From the NCBI GenBank assembly GCA_022841745.1, contig JALHQW010000049.1, positions 1 through 62,784 of the forward strand: a stretch of DNA of 62,784 bases, written 5' to 3'. The translations under genes and the position numbers were made by a program. The notes below the pieces were generated by a model. That model was not told the origin of the DNA, did not search any database, and saw nothing but the letters and a program-made list of their open reading frames with translations. Origin of the DNA: Saprospiraceae bacterium. GTDB taxonomy: Bacteria > Bacteroidota > Bacteroidia > Chitinophagales > Saprospiraceae. How positions within the stretch are numbered: the stretch's first letter is position 1; every line of letters begins with the position of its first letter. Shown here in pieces: positions 8,532-17,476 of this stretch.

Positions 8532-8629
8532 GTGAATCAGATTTTCTTTCCTTCATGTAAAAAGGGTAAAAAATACTTTTTTTAGACCAATTTAAATTCG
8601 GCTGGTAAATGGGCAATTTTATCTTGTTG

Positions 8630-8671
8630 GAAAAAAGAAAATGGCAGTATAGCTTCAACTACACTGCCATT
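8630..8671 (-). terminator. Intrinsic terminator after mvaD
   Basis: AATGGCAGTATAG (8640-8652) and CTACACTGCCATT (8659-8671) pair over 13 positions with one mismatch around a 6-nt loop. On the minus strand the stem is followed by TTCTTTTTTCC. It lies just past the stop of the decarboxylase gene at 8708. Confidence 0.8.
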
Positions 8672-8707
8672 ATATGAAAGCACTTGCCTGACTTTTTTTT
8701 GCCAAGT

Positions 8708-9802
8708 TCAATCCTGCACCGGCCCATCCCCGGCCCAATCTTGCAGGTAAGTTTCGTCCTCGCAAAGCGGCTTCAGTTCTTCTTCGATAAAGCCTCGCAC
8801 ATCGGAAATGATGTCTTCTGGGTAGAGCACATGGAGGTTCGGCCCGGCGTCGAGGCTGAAATAGACGGGATGCTTCGTCTCCTCCCGGTATTGGCGCAGC
8901 CGCTCTATCATCTCCAAGGTATTGGGTTTCAGGAGCATGAACGAGGGGTTGCTGCTCATCATCAGGCCGTGGAGGGTAAGCGCCTCGTTCTCGGCGATGC
9001 GCCCGAACTCCTCCAGGTCGCCGCTGCGCATGGCGAGGATCAGGCGGTTGAGGTTGCGCTTCGCATCGGCATAGCGGGGCTCGGCGAAGGGGTGGCCTTC
9101 CATCAGCCCGTGGCCCGCCCGGCTGCTCACACTTTTGGCCGCTGTGCTGGCAATCAGAATATCGTCGTGGAAATGCTTGAAAACGGTGTGAACCTCCTCG
9201 CCCATTGGCACGGCGTAGAGGTCGGAGGAGCCTTTCACCTCACCCGTTTCGCCCCAAAGCGCCGCCGTGGGGAAGATGGAGCGGCAGGCGCTGCCGGAGC
9301 CCAGCCTTGACACATAGCTGGCCTTGCGGTCGAAGGTGGCATCGTCGTCGAGGGTGCCGAACAGTTCGTGTTCCAAGGAGCAAAGGCAAAGCCCCAATGC
9401 GCTCATGGCCGAGGCCGAGGAAGCGATGCCCGCCGAGTGAGGGAAGGAGTTGCCGCTGTAGATGGTGAGGTCGAGTTGCCGCAGGAACGGGAAGATGTCC
9501 GTCACGCTTTCGAGGTACTTCAGCAGTTTGGCCCGGAACGGTTCGTTGGGTTCTTCGTGGAAGAAAAATTCGAGCGAAATGCCCGTTTCGCTGGTCTCCC
9601 TTGGGCGGTATTCGAGCAGGGTCTCGGTGAAGCTGCTGCTCAGGGTGAGGCTCAGCGAGGGGTTCTTGGGCATTTGGATGCCGTGCTTGCCCCAGTATTT
9701 CACGATGGCGAGGTTGCTGGGGCTGTGCCAGGTGATTTCGCCGGGTTCGAGGTCGGCGGTTTCGAGGAGCAGGTGCGGGTTTTTGTAATCTGTTGCGGAC
9801 AT
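8708..9802 (-). CDS. mvaD: Diphosphomevalonate decarboxylase
   Basis: 364 residues from the ATG at 9802. SNLAIVKYWGKHGIQMPKN near residue 26 and the GHMP-type segment HSAGIASSASAMSALGL near residue 155 identify the mevalonate-5-diphosphate decarboxylase family. It converts mevalonate diphosphate to isopentenyl diphosphate, with ATP, in the cytosol. The mevalonate route is used by a subset of Bacteroidota, so this gene is taxonomically informative. In-frame sequence upstream of the ATG lacks similarity and was excluded. The gene stands alone between a T9SS gene and the cox operon. Confidence 0.93.
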   Translation of the reverse strand: MSATDYKNPHLLLETADLEPGEITWHSPSNLAIVKYWGKHGIQMPKNPSLSLTLSSSFTETLLEYRPRETSETGISLEFFFHEEPNEPFRAKLLKYLESVTDIFPFLRQLDLTIYSGNSFPHSAGIASSASAMSALGLCLCSLEHELFGTLDDDATFDRKASYVSRLGSGSACRSIFPTAALWGETGEVKGSSDLYAVPMGEEVHTVFKHFHDDILIASTAAKSVSSRAGHGLMEGHPFAEPRYADAKRNLNRLILAMRSGDLEEFGRIAENEALTLHGLMMSSNPSFMLLKPNTLEMIERLRQYREETKHPVYFSLDAGPNLHVLYPEDIISDVRGFIEEELKPLCEDETYLQDWAGDGPVQD

Positions 9803-9825
9803 GCGTTCGTGATTTTGTTCGGGGG

Positions 9826-9833
9826 TAAAGGTA
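9826..9833 (-). promoter_or_regulatory. Candidate -7 element of mvaD
   Basis: The minus strand reads TACCTTTA, one base from TAnnTTTG. It would start transcription about 16 nt before the chosen ATG, which supports that start over the longer reading frame. Confidence 0.4.
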
Positions 9834-9885
9834 GGGAAAGGGGGCGCTTGCTTGATAGCCAATGGAAAAAAATGCAGGGCAAGGT

Positions 9886-11400
9886 TCAACCTCGCAAAAA
9901 CTTCCCTACCCAATCCAATAGCTCGCCACCTTGCTCGATTTTCAAGAAATAGGTTCCCTTTCCCAGCCCCGAAACATCCACGGTACGTGCGAAGGGCTGC
10001 CTTTTCACCACACGGCCCAGCATATCGAATAAGATGATTTCGGCGGACGGATCAAGTGCTGCGCTTTTTGGTAAATCAATGAACAGCCGCTGGCCCAGTA
10101 CGGGGTTGGGGTACAGCTTCGGTTCCATTCGCTCAGGCTCTGGGGTGCTGCTATAGACCCCACCGACCACCTGCACCTCGCCCGTACAGCCCGGCTCGAA
10201 GCAGCCCATGCTGTCCAATTGTAGCAGCCAGATGTCGTAGCCGACGGGGGTGAGGATGGAGCCAGATATGGTGATGCCACCGATGTCATTCTCGATGACG
10301 TTGGAAAACCAGCTTATCTTGTCGGGCAGGCTGAGGTCCTGGATATAACGTTCCCAGAGCATCTCCCCATCCTGGGTCATCTCGAATACCCAGCCGCACA
10401 GCCAACCGAGCCCAGGGAAGTCAATCACATCAATATTGCCAACACCGATGATGGTACCTGACTTGGTCTTTATCATGTCCGCAATATCGAAACTGGTGAA
10501 ATCATGGTGAAACTGCTGCTTGGTGATATTGCCCAAGGAGTCCAACCATGTGAACGTGACTTGGTGGTCGGTAATGCCTGTCCAATGGTAGCGCTGCCAA
10601 CTGACCAAGAAGCCGCCATTGTCCAATGCAACCAAATCTGTATGCATCAAGTCATACGTCCACCCTGGGTATTCGTCGAAGCGCTGTTCCCATAGCACCT
10701 CCCCCTGTCGGTTGATGCGGGCGACGGTCATGGCAGGGTCGCCACCAATAATTGCGAATGTGACAAAGCTAATGACCAAATCACCATTGGGCATGAGCAA
10801 GATGCTTTGTGGGTCGCTAGAAGGGTACGGGTCAATATCGAACTCCCATAGCAGATTGCCGTCCATGTCCACTTCACTCAACCAAGGATTGGAATAGTAC
10901 ATTGCCGTCTCTTTCTCATTGTACAGTAGCATCGTGGAATCGGATGTCGGTATGAGGTCACGGCTAATAGTCGCCATGGGGACATCCCCCCCGAAAGTCT
11001 TCATCCAAAGGCTGTCGCCGTTGTAGTCCGTTTTCATCAGGAATACATCTGGAAGCTGCCCTTGGACTTCGATGATACCCGTTAAATAAAAACTGCTGTC
11101 GGAAGCGACGACCACGCCATTATTGCCCGCAAAATTGCTGGAGCAGAACCACCAAGGGATGTTCTGGTATTCTTTGATGATGACGGGGTTGCCGTCTCGG
11201 TCGGTGCGCAGGATGGAAAAGCACTGCGATTCGATGCCGTTGCAAAACTGGGAACCCGTGAGCAGGTAGCCGTCGTGCAATTGGCGCACGCTACAGGCCA
11301 CGTCGCCAAGGCCAACGTGCAGTTTTTTTTCAAAACTGGCTTGGCCGTAGGATAGGGATGCAAAGGACAGTAGTGCGAGTAGCGTAGTAGTGTATTTCAT
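9886..11400 (-). CDS. T9SS-secreted protein with C-terminal sorting domain
   Basis: 504 residues from the ATG at 11400. MKYTTTLLALLSFASLSYG is a clear signal peptide. The body carries repeated blade-like segments (LMKTDYNGDSLWMKTFGG, ARINRQGEVLWEQRF, FEMTQDGEMLWERYI), as in secreted beta-propeller proteins. The last 75 or so residues start with KLYPNPVLGQRLFIDLP and end with GTYFLKIEQGG, a T9SS type A sorting domain. The protein is therefore exported and anchored at or released from the cell surface. Function is unknown. A perfect 34-bp-arm palindrome lies directly upstream. Confidence 0.88.
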   Translation of the reverse strand: MKYTTTLLALLSFASLSYGQASFEKKLHVGLGDVACSVRQLHDGYLLTGSQFCNGIESQCFSILRTDRDGNPVIIKEYQNIPWWFCSSNFAGNNGVVVASDSSFYLTGIIEVQGQLPDVFLMKTDYNGDSLWMKTFGGDVPMATISRDLIPTSDSTMLLYNEKETAMYYSNPWLSEVDMDGNLLWEFDIDPYPSSDPQSILLMPNGDLVISFVTFAIIGGDPAMTVARINRQGEVLWEQRFDEYPGWTYDLMHTDLVALDNGGFLVSWQRYHWTGITDHQVTFTWLDSLGNITKQQFHHDFTSFDIADMIKTKSGTIIGVGNIDVIDFPGLGWLCGWVFEMTQDGEMLWERYIQDLSLPDKISWFSNVIENDIGGITISGSILTPVGYDIWLLQLDSMGCFEPGCTGEVQVVGGVYSSTPEPERMEPKLYPNPVLGQRLFIDLPKSAALDPSAEIILFDMLGRVVKRQPFARTVDVSGLGKGTYFLKIEQGGELLDWVGKFLRG

Positions 11401-11436
11401 TTTGGGAAAAATTTGATTCATACAATGGCACGGTGG

Positions 11437-11516
11437 TTTTGTCATGGTCGAAGACCATCCCTGCGTCATGCGTGGCTGCACACATGACGCAGGGATGGTC
11501 TTCGACCATGACAAAA
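11437..11516. repeat. Perfect 34-bp-arm palindrome, TTTGTCAT family
   Basis: Arms 11437-11470 and 11483-11516 are exact reverse complements with a 12-nt loop. The arm contains TTTGTCAT and then a mini-hairpin GGTC-GAA-GACC. The loop region includes CTGCACACATGAC, shared with the similar palindrome at 38850-38933. It sits between the two T9SS genes and could terminate transcription in either direction. Confidence 0.93.
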
Positions 11517-11531
11517 AAAAGCCTGCTTTCA

Positions 11532-12275
11532 TCAACGGTGCAAGAGGACTTTTTCAGTGCCCACCATTTTCGCTCCTTCTATTATCCGCACAAAATAAAT
11601 CCCGTTTGGCAAACCCTGCAAGTTAATATCGTAGGTAGTAGCCCCCTCCATGAAATGGAATGATTGCTCGACGGCCCCGCTTAGGGATACAACGCTGATG
11701 CTCACCGTAGCCTCGGCCTCAGCGGGCAGGGTGACGGTCAAGCGCCCCGTGGTCGGGTTGGGTTTGAGCATATAGCGCCCCATTTCCTTGGCTGGGTTTG
11801 GGGCGGTGCCTTCCTTTTGCCCCGTCATGCCCGCCACGGGCGTGTGTTCCAAATAGAACTCTTTGCCCTTCAGCATGGACAGCAGCGCCATGGCGTACTC
11901 CCTTGAACTTGTATTGCCTTCGGCAACGCCCGTCAAGAAGGCCTCCCGCTGGGCGTTCAGTTCAAAACTGGGGCCAGTGGTCAGGCGGTCGAGGTTGATG
12001 GACTGCACTTGGGCGAAAACGACATCCTCGGCACTGGCCAATGGGATGGCTTGCAGCGTGGCGGCGGCGCCCACATAGTCGTTCAGCTGCAACTGCATCC
12101 CGAATTGTTGCTGCATGGCCGTGGTGGTGCCTTCGTAATTGAACACCTGAATGGCCGTTTGCGTATTGCCCGTCAACAGCGCCTGCCGTATGATGCCGCT
12201 CTTGATGCAGTCCTTTTCGTTGCCATTTTGATAGAGGCTGGTGAGCAGGTCTTCATCGCCCGGTATCAGGGCCAA
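11532..12275 (-). CDS. C-terminal part of a beta-helix T9SS protein (after second in-frame stop)
   Basis: This frame continues directly, after a single TAA at 12300-12302, from the 909-residue frame upstream. The 247-residue figure uses a TTG start that is probably not a real initiation site. Its last 80 residues, beginning MLKPNPTTGRLTVTLPA and ending GIYFVRIIEGAKMVGTEKV, form a T9SS type A sorting domain. The upstream frame lacks one. The natural product is therefore best seen as one protein of about 1,427 codons (11532-15815) with two internal TAA codons. Confidence 0.75.
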   Translation of the reverse strand: MALIPGDEDLLTSLYQNGNEKDCIKSGIIRQALLTGNTQTAIQVFNYEGTTTAMQQQFGMQLQLNDYVGAAATLQAIPLASAEDVVFAQVQSINLDRLTTGPSFELNAQREAFLTGVAEGNTSSREYAMALLSMLKGKEFYLEHTPVAGMTGQKEGTAPNPAKEMGRYMLKPNPTTGRLTVTLPAEAEATVSISVVSLSGAVEQSFHFMEGATTYDINLQGLPNGIYFVRIIEGAKMVGTEKVLLHR

Positions 12276-12299
12276 CTGTATTTGGGTATTGTGGTAGTC

Positions 12300-15029
12300 T
12301 TAGCTGGCGGCCACGTACTCGTTGAAGGTCTGGTCGGGGGGACAATCGTCTTGGAGATTAGGGAAATTGCAGGCCGGGTTGTTGATACTGAATTGAGTCG
12401 GCAGCAACACGTAGTTGCTCATCCCTTGGTTGAACGTGGGTATCTTGCAGCCATCCGTGCTGGTGTTCGGCACGTAGTAGTTGAAGGACTCCGTATTACC
12501 CGAGGTAATCAGGTTATAGGGGATGGTGCTCGAAAAACAGTTGTCGGCAGGGTTCCCTTTTTCGCCCTGCTGCGGGAACAATTCACCGGCCTCTCCCGTG
12601 GCGCCGTTTTCCGACAGCACATAGTCGAAAGTGGGGGAGGCAATGAAATTGTTCCTCGTGATGGTGGCACGGGAATGGTTGCCTTCCAGGAATACCCCTG
12701 CCAGGCCTGAACTGGTAAATTGATTGCACTTGAAATCATTGAAATTGCCGCCCAGCGAATAGGTGGAGATGCCGATATCGCAGGCATTGAAGGAATTGTC
12801 ACGGATGAGGGACGAGGTCGAGCCGGATAACCGCACCCCCTCCTGCTTGGCATTGTTGAAGATATTGCCATAGACCTCTAAGCTCTTCATGAGATCCTTG
12901 GCATCGCTCCGAATACCGACACGGATATTGGAAAACGTATTATAAACGCCCGCAGCGCCCACCACCTTTATTTTTTCCGGGCTTGAAACGCCTGCGGTGG
13001 AATAGGCCGCCAAGCCAAAGCTGCTGTTCGAGAACTGGCAGCCATTGTTGACGGTGCAGCCCGCATCATAAATCTTGATGCCTGCGCCGTCCATGTACAT
13101 GCCCGAAAAATCGCAGTCGCTAAACTCAATGCCGTCCGTATCCTCTATCACGACCCCGTTGGCGAAGGAAATGCCGTTGGGGTTGTCAGGGCTTGGCGGC
13201 AAGCTGGGGTTGCTGAAGGTGCAGCCGATGAACCTGCTCTTGTTGGCCTTGTCGTACTTCTTGAAATAGACGCCCACGCCATTGCCCTCGAATACCGTGT
13301 TCTCGGCGTGTACAAGGCCGCCGTGGTAGGCGGGGTTGGTGCCGGTGCCCGTCCATCCCTTGGTGATGACGCCATAGGCAGCCGCCGAGATGGTGGAACC
13401 GGTGAGCAGCACCGTGCCTGATTGGGGCATGCCGGGCATGGCCCCTGCACTGGCCTGTGGCAGTATGCTGTTGCCGGACACCCCTACGCCCTTCCAGTTG
13501 GCCGCCTCCGGGCATTTTGTCAGGGTGCTACCGTCCACGTGCAGCTTGGCGCCCCTGCCTACATGTATGCCGCTGTTGGCGTCAAAAAAAGCGGTTGTTC
13601 CCTGAATGGTTAGGCTGCCACCGCCGTGCACATAGACCATGGCATTGACGAAGCTCTTTGCGTCGTCCTGCCCCCAGGTCTGGTGGTCGGTGATGTGGAT
13701 TTCTTGGGTATTGGTGACGCAGGCCGGGTCACATTTGGACTTGATGTCGAACCTAATACGCACTCGCCTCGGCAGGTGGCAATCGTCGAACTCACAGTTG
13801 GGGTCGCTCTCGTACAGCTCCACCCAAGCATCCTCGTCCCGTGACAGTATCCTGATTTTCATCAAACCGCTCCAAAAGCTAAGTACTTCTATATTGGGGC
13901 TGGAGGTCACTTCGTCGAAGCAGAGCAGGTCGGCACCCACGAATTGGTACTGCTGCGTCGTCAGGTCGCATGGCCGCAGGTTGCCCTCCACCCGTAGGAA
14001 CTCGGCTGCCCCTTGGTAGCCGCTGGATATATCGGCGTTGTTGTCTGGGTTTATCTCGTAGTCGAAGGGGTTCAGGTAGTTGTCGTTGGTGGTGCCGCCG
14101 ACGAGGTGGTAGAGGTTGTAGGCGAGCATGTATGGCAACCCATTCCATCTTTGGGTTGCGTCAAATAAGCAATCAAGTTTGTCGGGGCCAACAGCCCAAA
14201 CCATGCCACAATCCCAATGCCCGCCAGGTTCATTGTCGCATGGGAATGGGTCTCCGGCATAGCCTTCGACAATATGGCAAGTACCTGGACACCTGAATTC
14301 ACATAACACATCTTCCATCCATTCCATGTCATTTTGGAACCATTGATTTTGGATTTGGGTACTGTCGTGCATCACGGCATGTGCAAAAACCTGCATCATC
14401 AACCATCCATCATGATCGTGCGAAACATCCCAGGCGGACTCGTCATCATCTCCCCATTCTGCATACCATTGTACATTCGCAGCAGCCATCACATCAATTA
14501 TCATGCTTTGGTTGCCATATTTGGATACCCCAGGGACAAGTTCTTCAATTAATCTACCAAGTAAACCAAGTGGAACGTTTGGGAATATATTTTGTGGAAA
14601 ATTTAATACATCATTAGGGCCTGCAATATTCCAAGTCGCCCCCATCCGCCAGCAATCATAATCTGACACGGTAACTGCGACAGGATTTCCAAGTAAATCA
14701 AAACCAAGGTCAATTATGAAAAAAGTATGGGGGATGTACAAACCTGAACTGCCTTCTGTAATATAATTTGCGGCTTCTATCATCAACCACAAGGTTGTCC
14801 TTGCATCTCCCCCGCCACGGGTGTCATTCACAGGGCTGCTGCCCGGTGGCAAGGTGCAATCTGGGTACCTCAAAAAGCCTTCGCCCTCCCTGATAGCATT
14901 GACCATACCATGCGCTATTTTTTGGGCGATGGTCAATACGTCTTCTGGATATTGCTCACCATTGATGGTGACGAACTGACCGGGAGGTATGTATTTCTTC
15001 ACGAATGAAAGCCCAAACAGCATCCCCAA
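12300..15029 (-). CDS. Middle part of the giant beta-helix secreted protein
   Basis: 909 residues between two in-frame TAA codons. There is no signal peptide here; the one at 15815 lies in the same frame upstream. From about residue 430 the sequence is a right-handed parallel beta-helix of the pectate-lyase/NosD type (GSLTIQGTTAFFDANSG, VLLTGSTISAAAYGVI, GIEFSDCDFSGMYMDGAG, VRLSGSTSSLIRDNSF). Cys pairs are frequent earlier. It ends QTFNEYVAAS at the TAA and resumes with DYHNTQIQLALIP in the same frame. It is probably a surface protein that is broken or read through. The 5' half is less GC-rich than the 3' half. Confidence 0.8.
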   Translation of the reverse strand: MGMLFGLSFVKKYIPPGQFVTINGEQYPEDVLTIAQKIAHGMVNAIREGEGFLRYPDCTLPPGSSPVNDTRGGGDARTTLWLMIEAANYITEGSSGLYIPHTFFIIDLGFDLLGNPVAVTVSDYDCWRMGATWNIAGPNDVLNFPQNIFPNVPLGLLGRLIEELVPGVSKYGNQSMIIDVMAAANVQWYAEWGDDDESAWDVSHDHDGWLMMQVFAHAVMHDSTQIQNQWFQNDMEWMEDVLCEFRCPGTCHIVEGYAGDPFPCDNEPGGHWDCGMVWAVGPDKLDCLFDATQRWNGLPYMLAYNLYHLVGGTTNDNYLNPFDYEINPDNNADISSGYQGAAEFLRVEGNLRPCDLTTQQYQFVGADLLCFDEVTSSPNIEVLSFWSGLMKIRILSRDEDAWVELYESDPNCEFDDCHLPRRVRIRFDIKSKCDPACVTNTQEIHITDHQTWGQDDAKSFVNAMVYVHGGGSLTIQGTTAFFDANSGIHVGRGAKLHVDGSTLTKCPEAANWKGVGVSGNSILPQASAGAMPGMPQSGTVLLTGSTISAAAYGVITKGWTGTGTNPAYHGGLVHAENTVFEGNGVGVYFKKYDKANKSRFIGCTFSNPSLPPSPDNPNGISFANGVVIEDTDGIEFSDCDFSGMYMDGAGIKIYDAGCTVNNGCQFSNSSFGLAAYSTAGVSSPEKIKVVGAAGVYNTFSNIRVGIRSDAKDLMKSLEVYGNIFNNAKQEGVRLSGSTSSLIRDNSFNACDIGISTYSLGGNFNDFKCNQFTSSGLAGVFLEGNHSRATITRNNFIASPTFDYVLSENGATGEAGELFPQQGEKGNPADNCFSSTIPYNLITSGNTESFNYYVPNTSTDGCKIPTFNQGMSNYVLLPTQFSINNPACNFPNLQDDCPPDQTFNEYVAAS

Positions 15030-15038
15030 TATTTGGTC

Positions 15039-15815
15039 TTAGGTGCAAAGGTTTCTGCACCCCTGAAATTGGCAGGGCACACCCGTCGTGTCACAGGGAT
15101 AGTCGAAAGCATACCCATTGGAGTCTTTAAATTCTACATTGTAGCATTCAGAATCTGCAATCCATGAGCTTGATATGTTGTTTTCATCTTCCCAGTCGTC
15201 GCTAAACTGTTCTTCCAATGACCACCGAACATCATCTCGGATAAAAAAGCCAGAATATCCGGACAAATCAGGGGCTGCGGGACAATCAATCCCTGTACAT
15301 TCTTGGTACCTTCGGTACAACCTATTTGCCGTCATGTTAATCCTCCTATATGCCTGTAGCGCCAAGAATAGTTCATTTAATGTGCGCTTTTTAGCGGCTA
15401 TTTGGCCATTCCTGCCCAATAGCTCATATTCGGTACACAAAGTGGCGATATACCTTCCAAGGTAAATGGTGGCATCGCCCCAATGGGCAGTGTTTTCATA
15501 ATTATTATCTTCATTGCTCGCATTTGGATTTGCTACTATATAATTCGCAGGTATCCCTTGTCCAAACATGGTATAAGTGTTGTTGTCACAGTCAAACGTG
15601 CCAATACCATCACTTAATAAATCTCCTGTCACCTCGTCAATTGAATTCACAACAAAATTGTTTCTCAAATCTTCTCGTGAAGCCCAGTATTTTTCCAATA
15701 GGTTATTGTCTTCGTTCAGGCAATCCCCGGTCTGACCAAAAGTAGAAGTCAAAGAAATCAGCATAAACAGACATACTTGTCCATTCAAAGCAATGTGTTT
15801 AAGCATACGTTTCAT
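15039..15815 (-). CDS. N-terminal part of the giant beta-helix secreted protein
   Basis: 258 residues. MKRMLKHIALNGQVCLFML followed by ISLTSTFG is a signal peptide. The frame stops at a TAA (15039-15041) after CRNLCT and continues in the same frame as DQILGMLFGLSFVKKYIPPG. The first in-frame ATG afterwards falls inside what looks like continuous protein sequence. This piece alone would be a secreted fragment without a sorting domain. No domain was recognised in it. Confidence 0.75.
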   Translation of the reverse strand: MKRMLKHIALNGQVCLFMLISLTSTFGQTGDCLNEDNNLLEKYWASREDLRNNFVVNSIDEVTGDLLSDGIGTFDCDNNTYTMFGQGIPANYIVANPNASNEDNNYENTAHWGDATIYLGRYIATLCTEYELLGRNGQIAAKKRTLNELFLALQAYRRINMTANRLYRRYQECTGIDCPAAPDLSGYSGFFIRDDVRWSLEEQFSDDWEDENNISSSWIADSECYNVEFKDSNGYAFDYPCDTTGVPCQFQGCRNLCT

Positions 15816-16091
15816 GATATTTGAGTTTACACCAATGCTGTAAGTGAGTTTTTCAACTATCGGTCATTAAATACACGGCAATACCACTTGCCTCAGGTAT
15901 AGCAGGCATTTAATTTTGAGCGTTGACGGCTCAAACTCACGGCCATTGATCGAATTAATAATCAAATGCTCAGGCAATGAAAACACTCCCAATCAAATGA
16001 ATGACTAAGTAAAAGTGGTATTTTAAGTTACCCGTCTATGGTCAAATAATGTGGACAACCCTAATTCCAAAGATGAATTCCACTGTGGATT

Positions 16092-16670
16092 TCACTCAAT
16101 CAAAGCCCATTCCTCTCCATCAATCTTAAACCCCACTACACCCAACCCATCTAAGCTATTGTAAATACTAAAAATCGAGTCTTGATCAACTCTAATTAGG
16201 TTATAAAAAACTTTACCGTTCAACAAAACAGAATCCTGCGTATGCCCTTCATCATAATCATTTTCCGAATATTTAATACCATTAATCCTTAAACTAAAGG
16301 TAGTGATGTACCATCCGCCTTCGGAATAGACCACTAAAAACCCCATAAGATCGTTACTGCTATTTTTGAGATTACATACTAAGTTATCTGCGAGACCAGC
16401 GGTGTTGCAACAGCCTTCCTCAATCCTATCATCGGGGGTAATAGTTTGCTTAGGATACTCCCTCTTCTCACAAGTCAGTATGAGGGTATCCCCACCTGCA
16501 TTCGCAAAACGGACGACCTGCCCCACTTGATAGGGTATCCTTCGCTCCATGTGGTCGGGAAATTCCTTGTCTTGCGGACACTCAATGTCCTTGCATTGGT
16601 CACAGCCAGTGTTGAGCACCAGCACGAAGAACCAAGCAAAAACCAAAATCAGGTAAGTACATTTTTTCAT
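16092..16670 (-). CDS. Hypothetical lipoprotein
   Basis: 192 residues. The N-terminus has a hydrophobic segment (LILVFAWFFVLVLNTGC) ending in a lipobox Cys at about residue 23, so it is probably a lipid-anchored periplasmic protein. Several further Cys residues (CDQCKDIECPQD, EEGCCN) suggest disulphides. No family was recognised. It is divergent from the XRE regulator, and its own promoter was not identified. Confidence 0.75.
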   Translation of the reverse strand: MKKCTYLILVFAWFFVLVLNTGCDQCKDIECPQDKEFPDHMERRIPYQVGQVVRFANAGGDTLILTCEKREYPKQTITPDDRIEEGCCNTAGLADNLVCNLKNSSNDLMGFLVVYSEGGWYITTFSLRINGIKYSENDYDEGHTQDSVLLNGKVFYNLIRVDQDSIFSIYNSLDGLGVVGFKIDGEEWALIE

Positions 16671-16996
16671 GTTACACTATTTTATGATTGAAACACCTAT
16701 CGCATTTCCTTATTGCCTTCTTAACAAAACGGTGGATGAACGGGCACTGCCCTTCTGCGTTTGTGTCTTCCCCACGATAAATTCCGTATGCTACCTGGAT
16801 GGCTGCCGTTTGGGTCTTTGTTTCATGGCAGCCTCATTTGTGTTGAAATATTCTTGTCGAATGGGTTTGGGCAAAGATACTCTATCATTCTTGCACCAGC
16901 AAATTTTCTCCACTCATAAAATATGCACTACATTTGCCTTCATCTGCATAAAATGCACAAAATATAGAAAAAGACCGTGGTTACAAAATCAGGAAG
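16671..16996. other. Intergenic region between lipoprotein and XRE regulator
   Basis: 326 bp separating divergent genes. The plus-strand candidate promoter at 16929-16936 is the only recognisable element. No repeat array or RNA gene was seen. Confidence 0.5.
16929..16936 (+). promoter_or_regulatory. Candidate -7 element of the XRE gene
   Basis: TACATTTG matches TAnnTTTG exactly. A T-rich run (TTTTC) lies at the -33 distance. The transcript would start near 16943, so translation must begin at or after the in-frame segment described for the regulator gene. Confidence 0.5.
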
Positions 16997-17365
16997 ATGC
17001 GAGAGCTAAGGGGCTACACGCAGGAGCACATGTCCAAGGTGCTAGACATAGACAAAACCAGCTATGGGCATATTGAGTCCGGCAAAACCAAATTGAGCGT
17101 GGAGCGGTTTGAAAAGATAGCAGATGAACTGGGTACCACTTGCCTTGCCATAGACGAGTTCGACGACTCTAACATTTTCCACATCATCAACCACCAATGC
17201 ACCAATGGTGCAGGCTCTGGTTTCGCTAACTTCTACAATACAGTCGAGGAGATGAAGAAGGTTGTTGACACATTCACCGAGCCCTACAAGCAACAAATAG
17301 CCATTCTGGAAAAGCTGCTGGCCAGCAAGGACGAGGAAATCCGGCTATTGAAGCAACGGCAATGA
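16997..17365 (+). CDS. XRE-family helix-turn-helix regulator with C-terminal coiled coil
   Basis: 122 residues from the first ATG. YTQEHMSKVLDIDKTSYGHIESGKTKL is a complete HTH_3 recognition region (first part YTQEHMSKVLDI). The last 25 residues (QIAILEKLLASKDEEIRLL) look like a coiled coil for dimerisation. The family usually has a conserved helix before the Gln of the HTH. Here the in-frame codons upstream of the ATG read DRGYKIRK, which fits that helix, but no ATG, GTG or TTG precedes them before the stop at 16949. The true start may therefore be a rare codon (ATA at 16964), or the protein is slightly short. Targets are unknown. Confidence 0.85.
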   Translation: MRELRGYTQEHMSKVLDIDKTSYGHIESGKTKLSVERFEKIADELGTTCLAIDEFDDSNIFHIINHQCTNGAGSGFANFYNTVEEMKKVVDTFTEPYKQQIAILEKLLASKDEEIRLLKQRQ

Positions 17366-17476
17366 TTTTTTTAGGTTGTAATGGGAAAAACGCTTTCTCC
17401 TATCCCATGCCCCCGTAGCCATTGGAGCGCATTCCCTACCTTTGCCTGTCACCAACCCCAGCCGCACCGCTTCACC

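Noticed and set aside
8349-8585. Plus-strand frame of 78 codons upstream of coxS
   Set aside because: No motif or coding-like composition, and it overlaps the likely promoter and leader of the cox operon.
15889-16022. Inverted repeat AATACCACTT / AAGTGGTATT
   Set aside because: Arms are short and the intervening 110 nt shows only weak further pairing; not distinct enough from chance.
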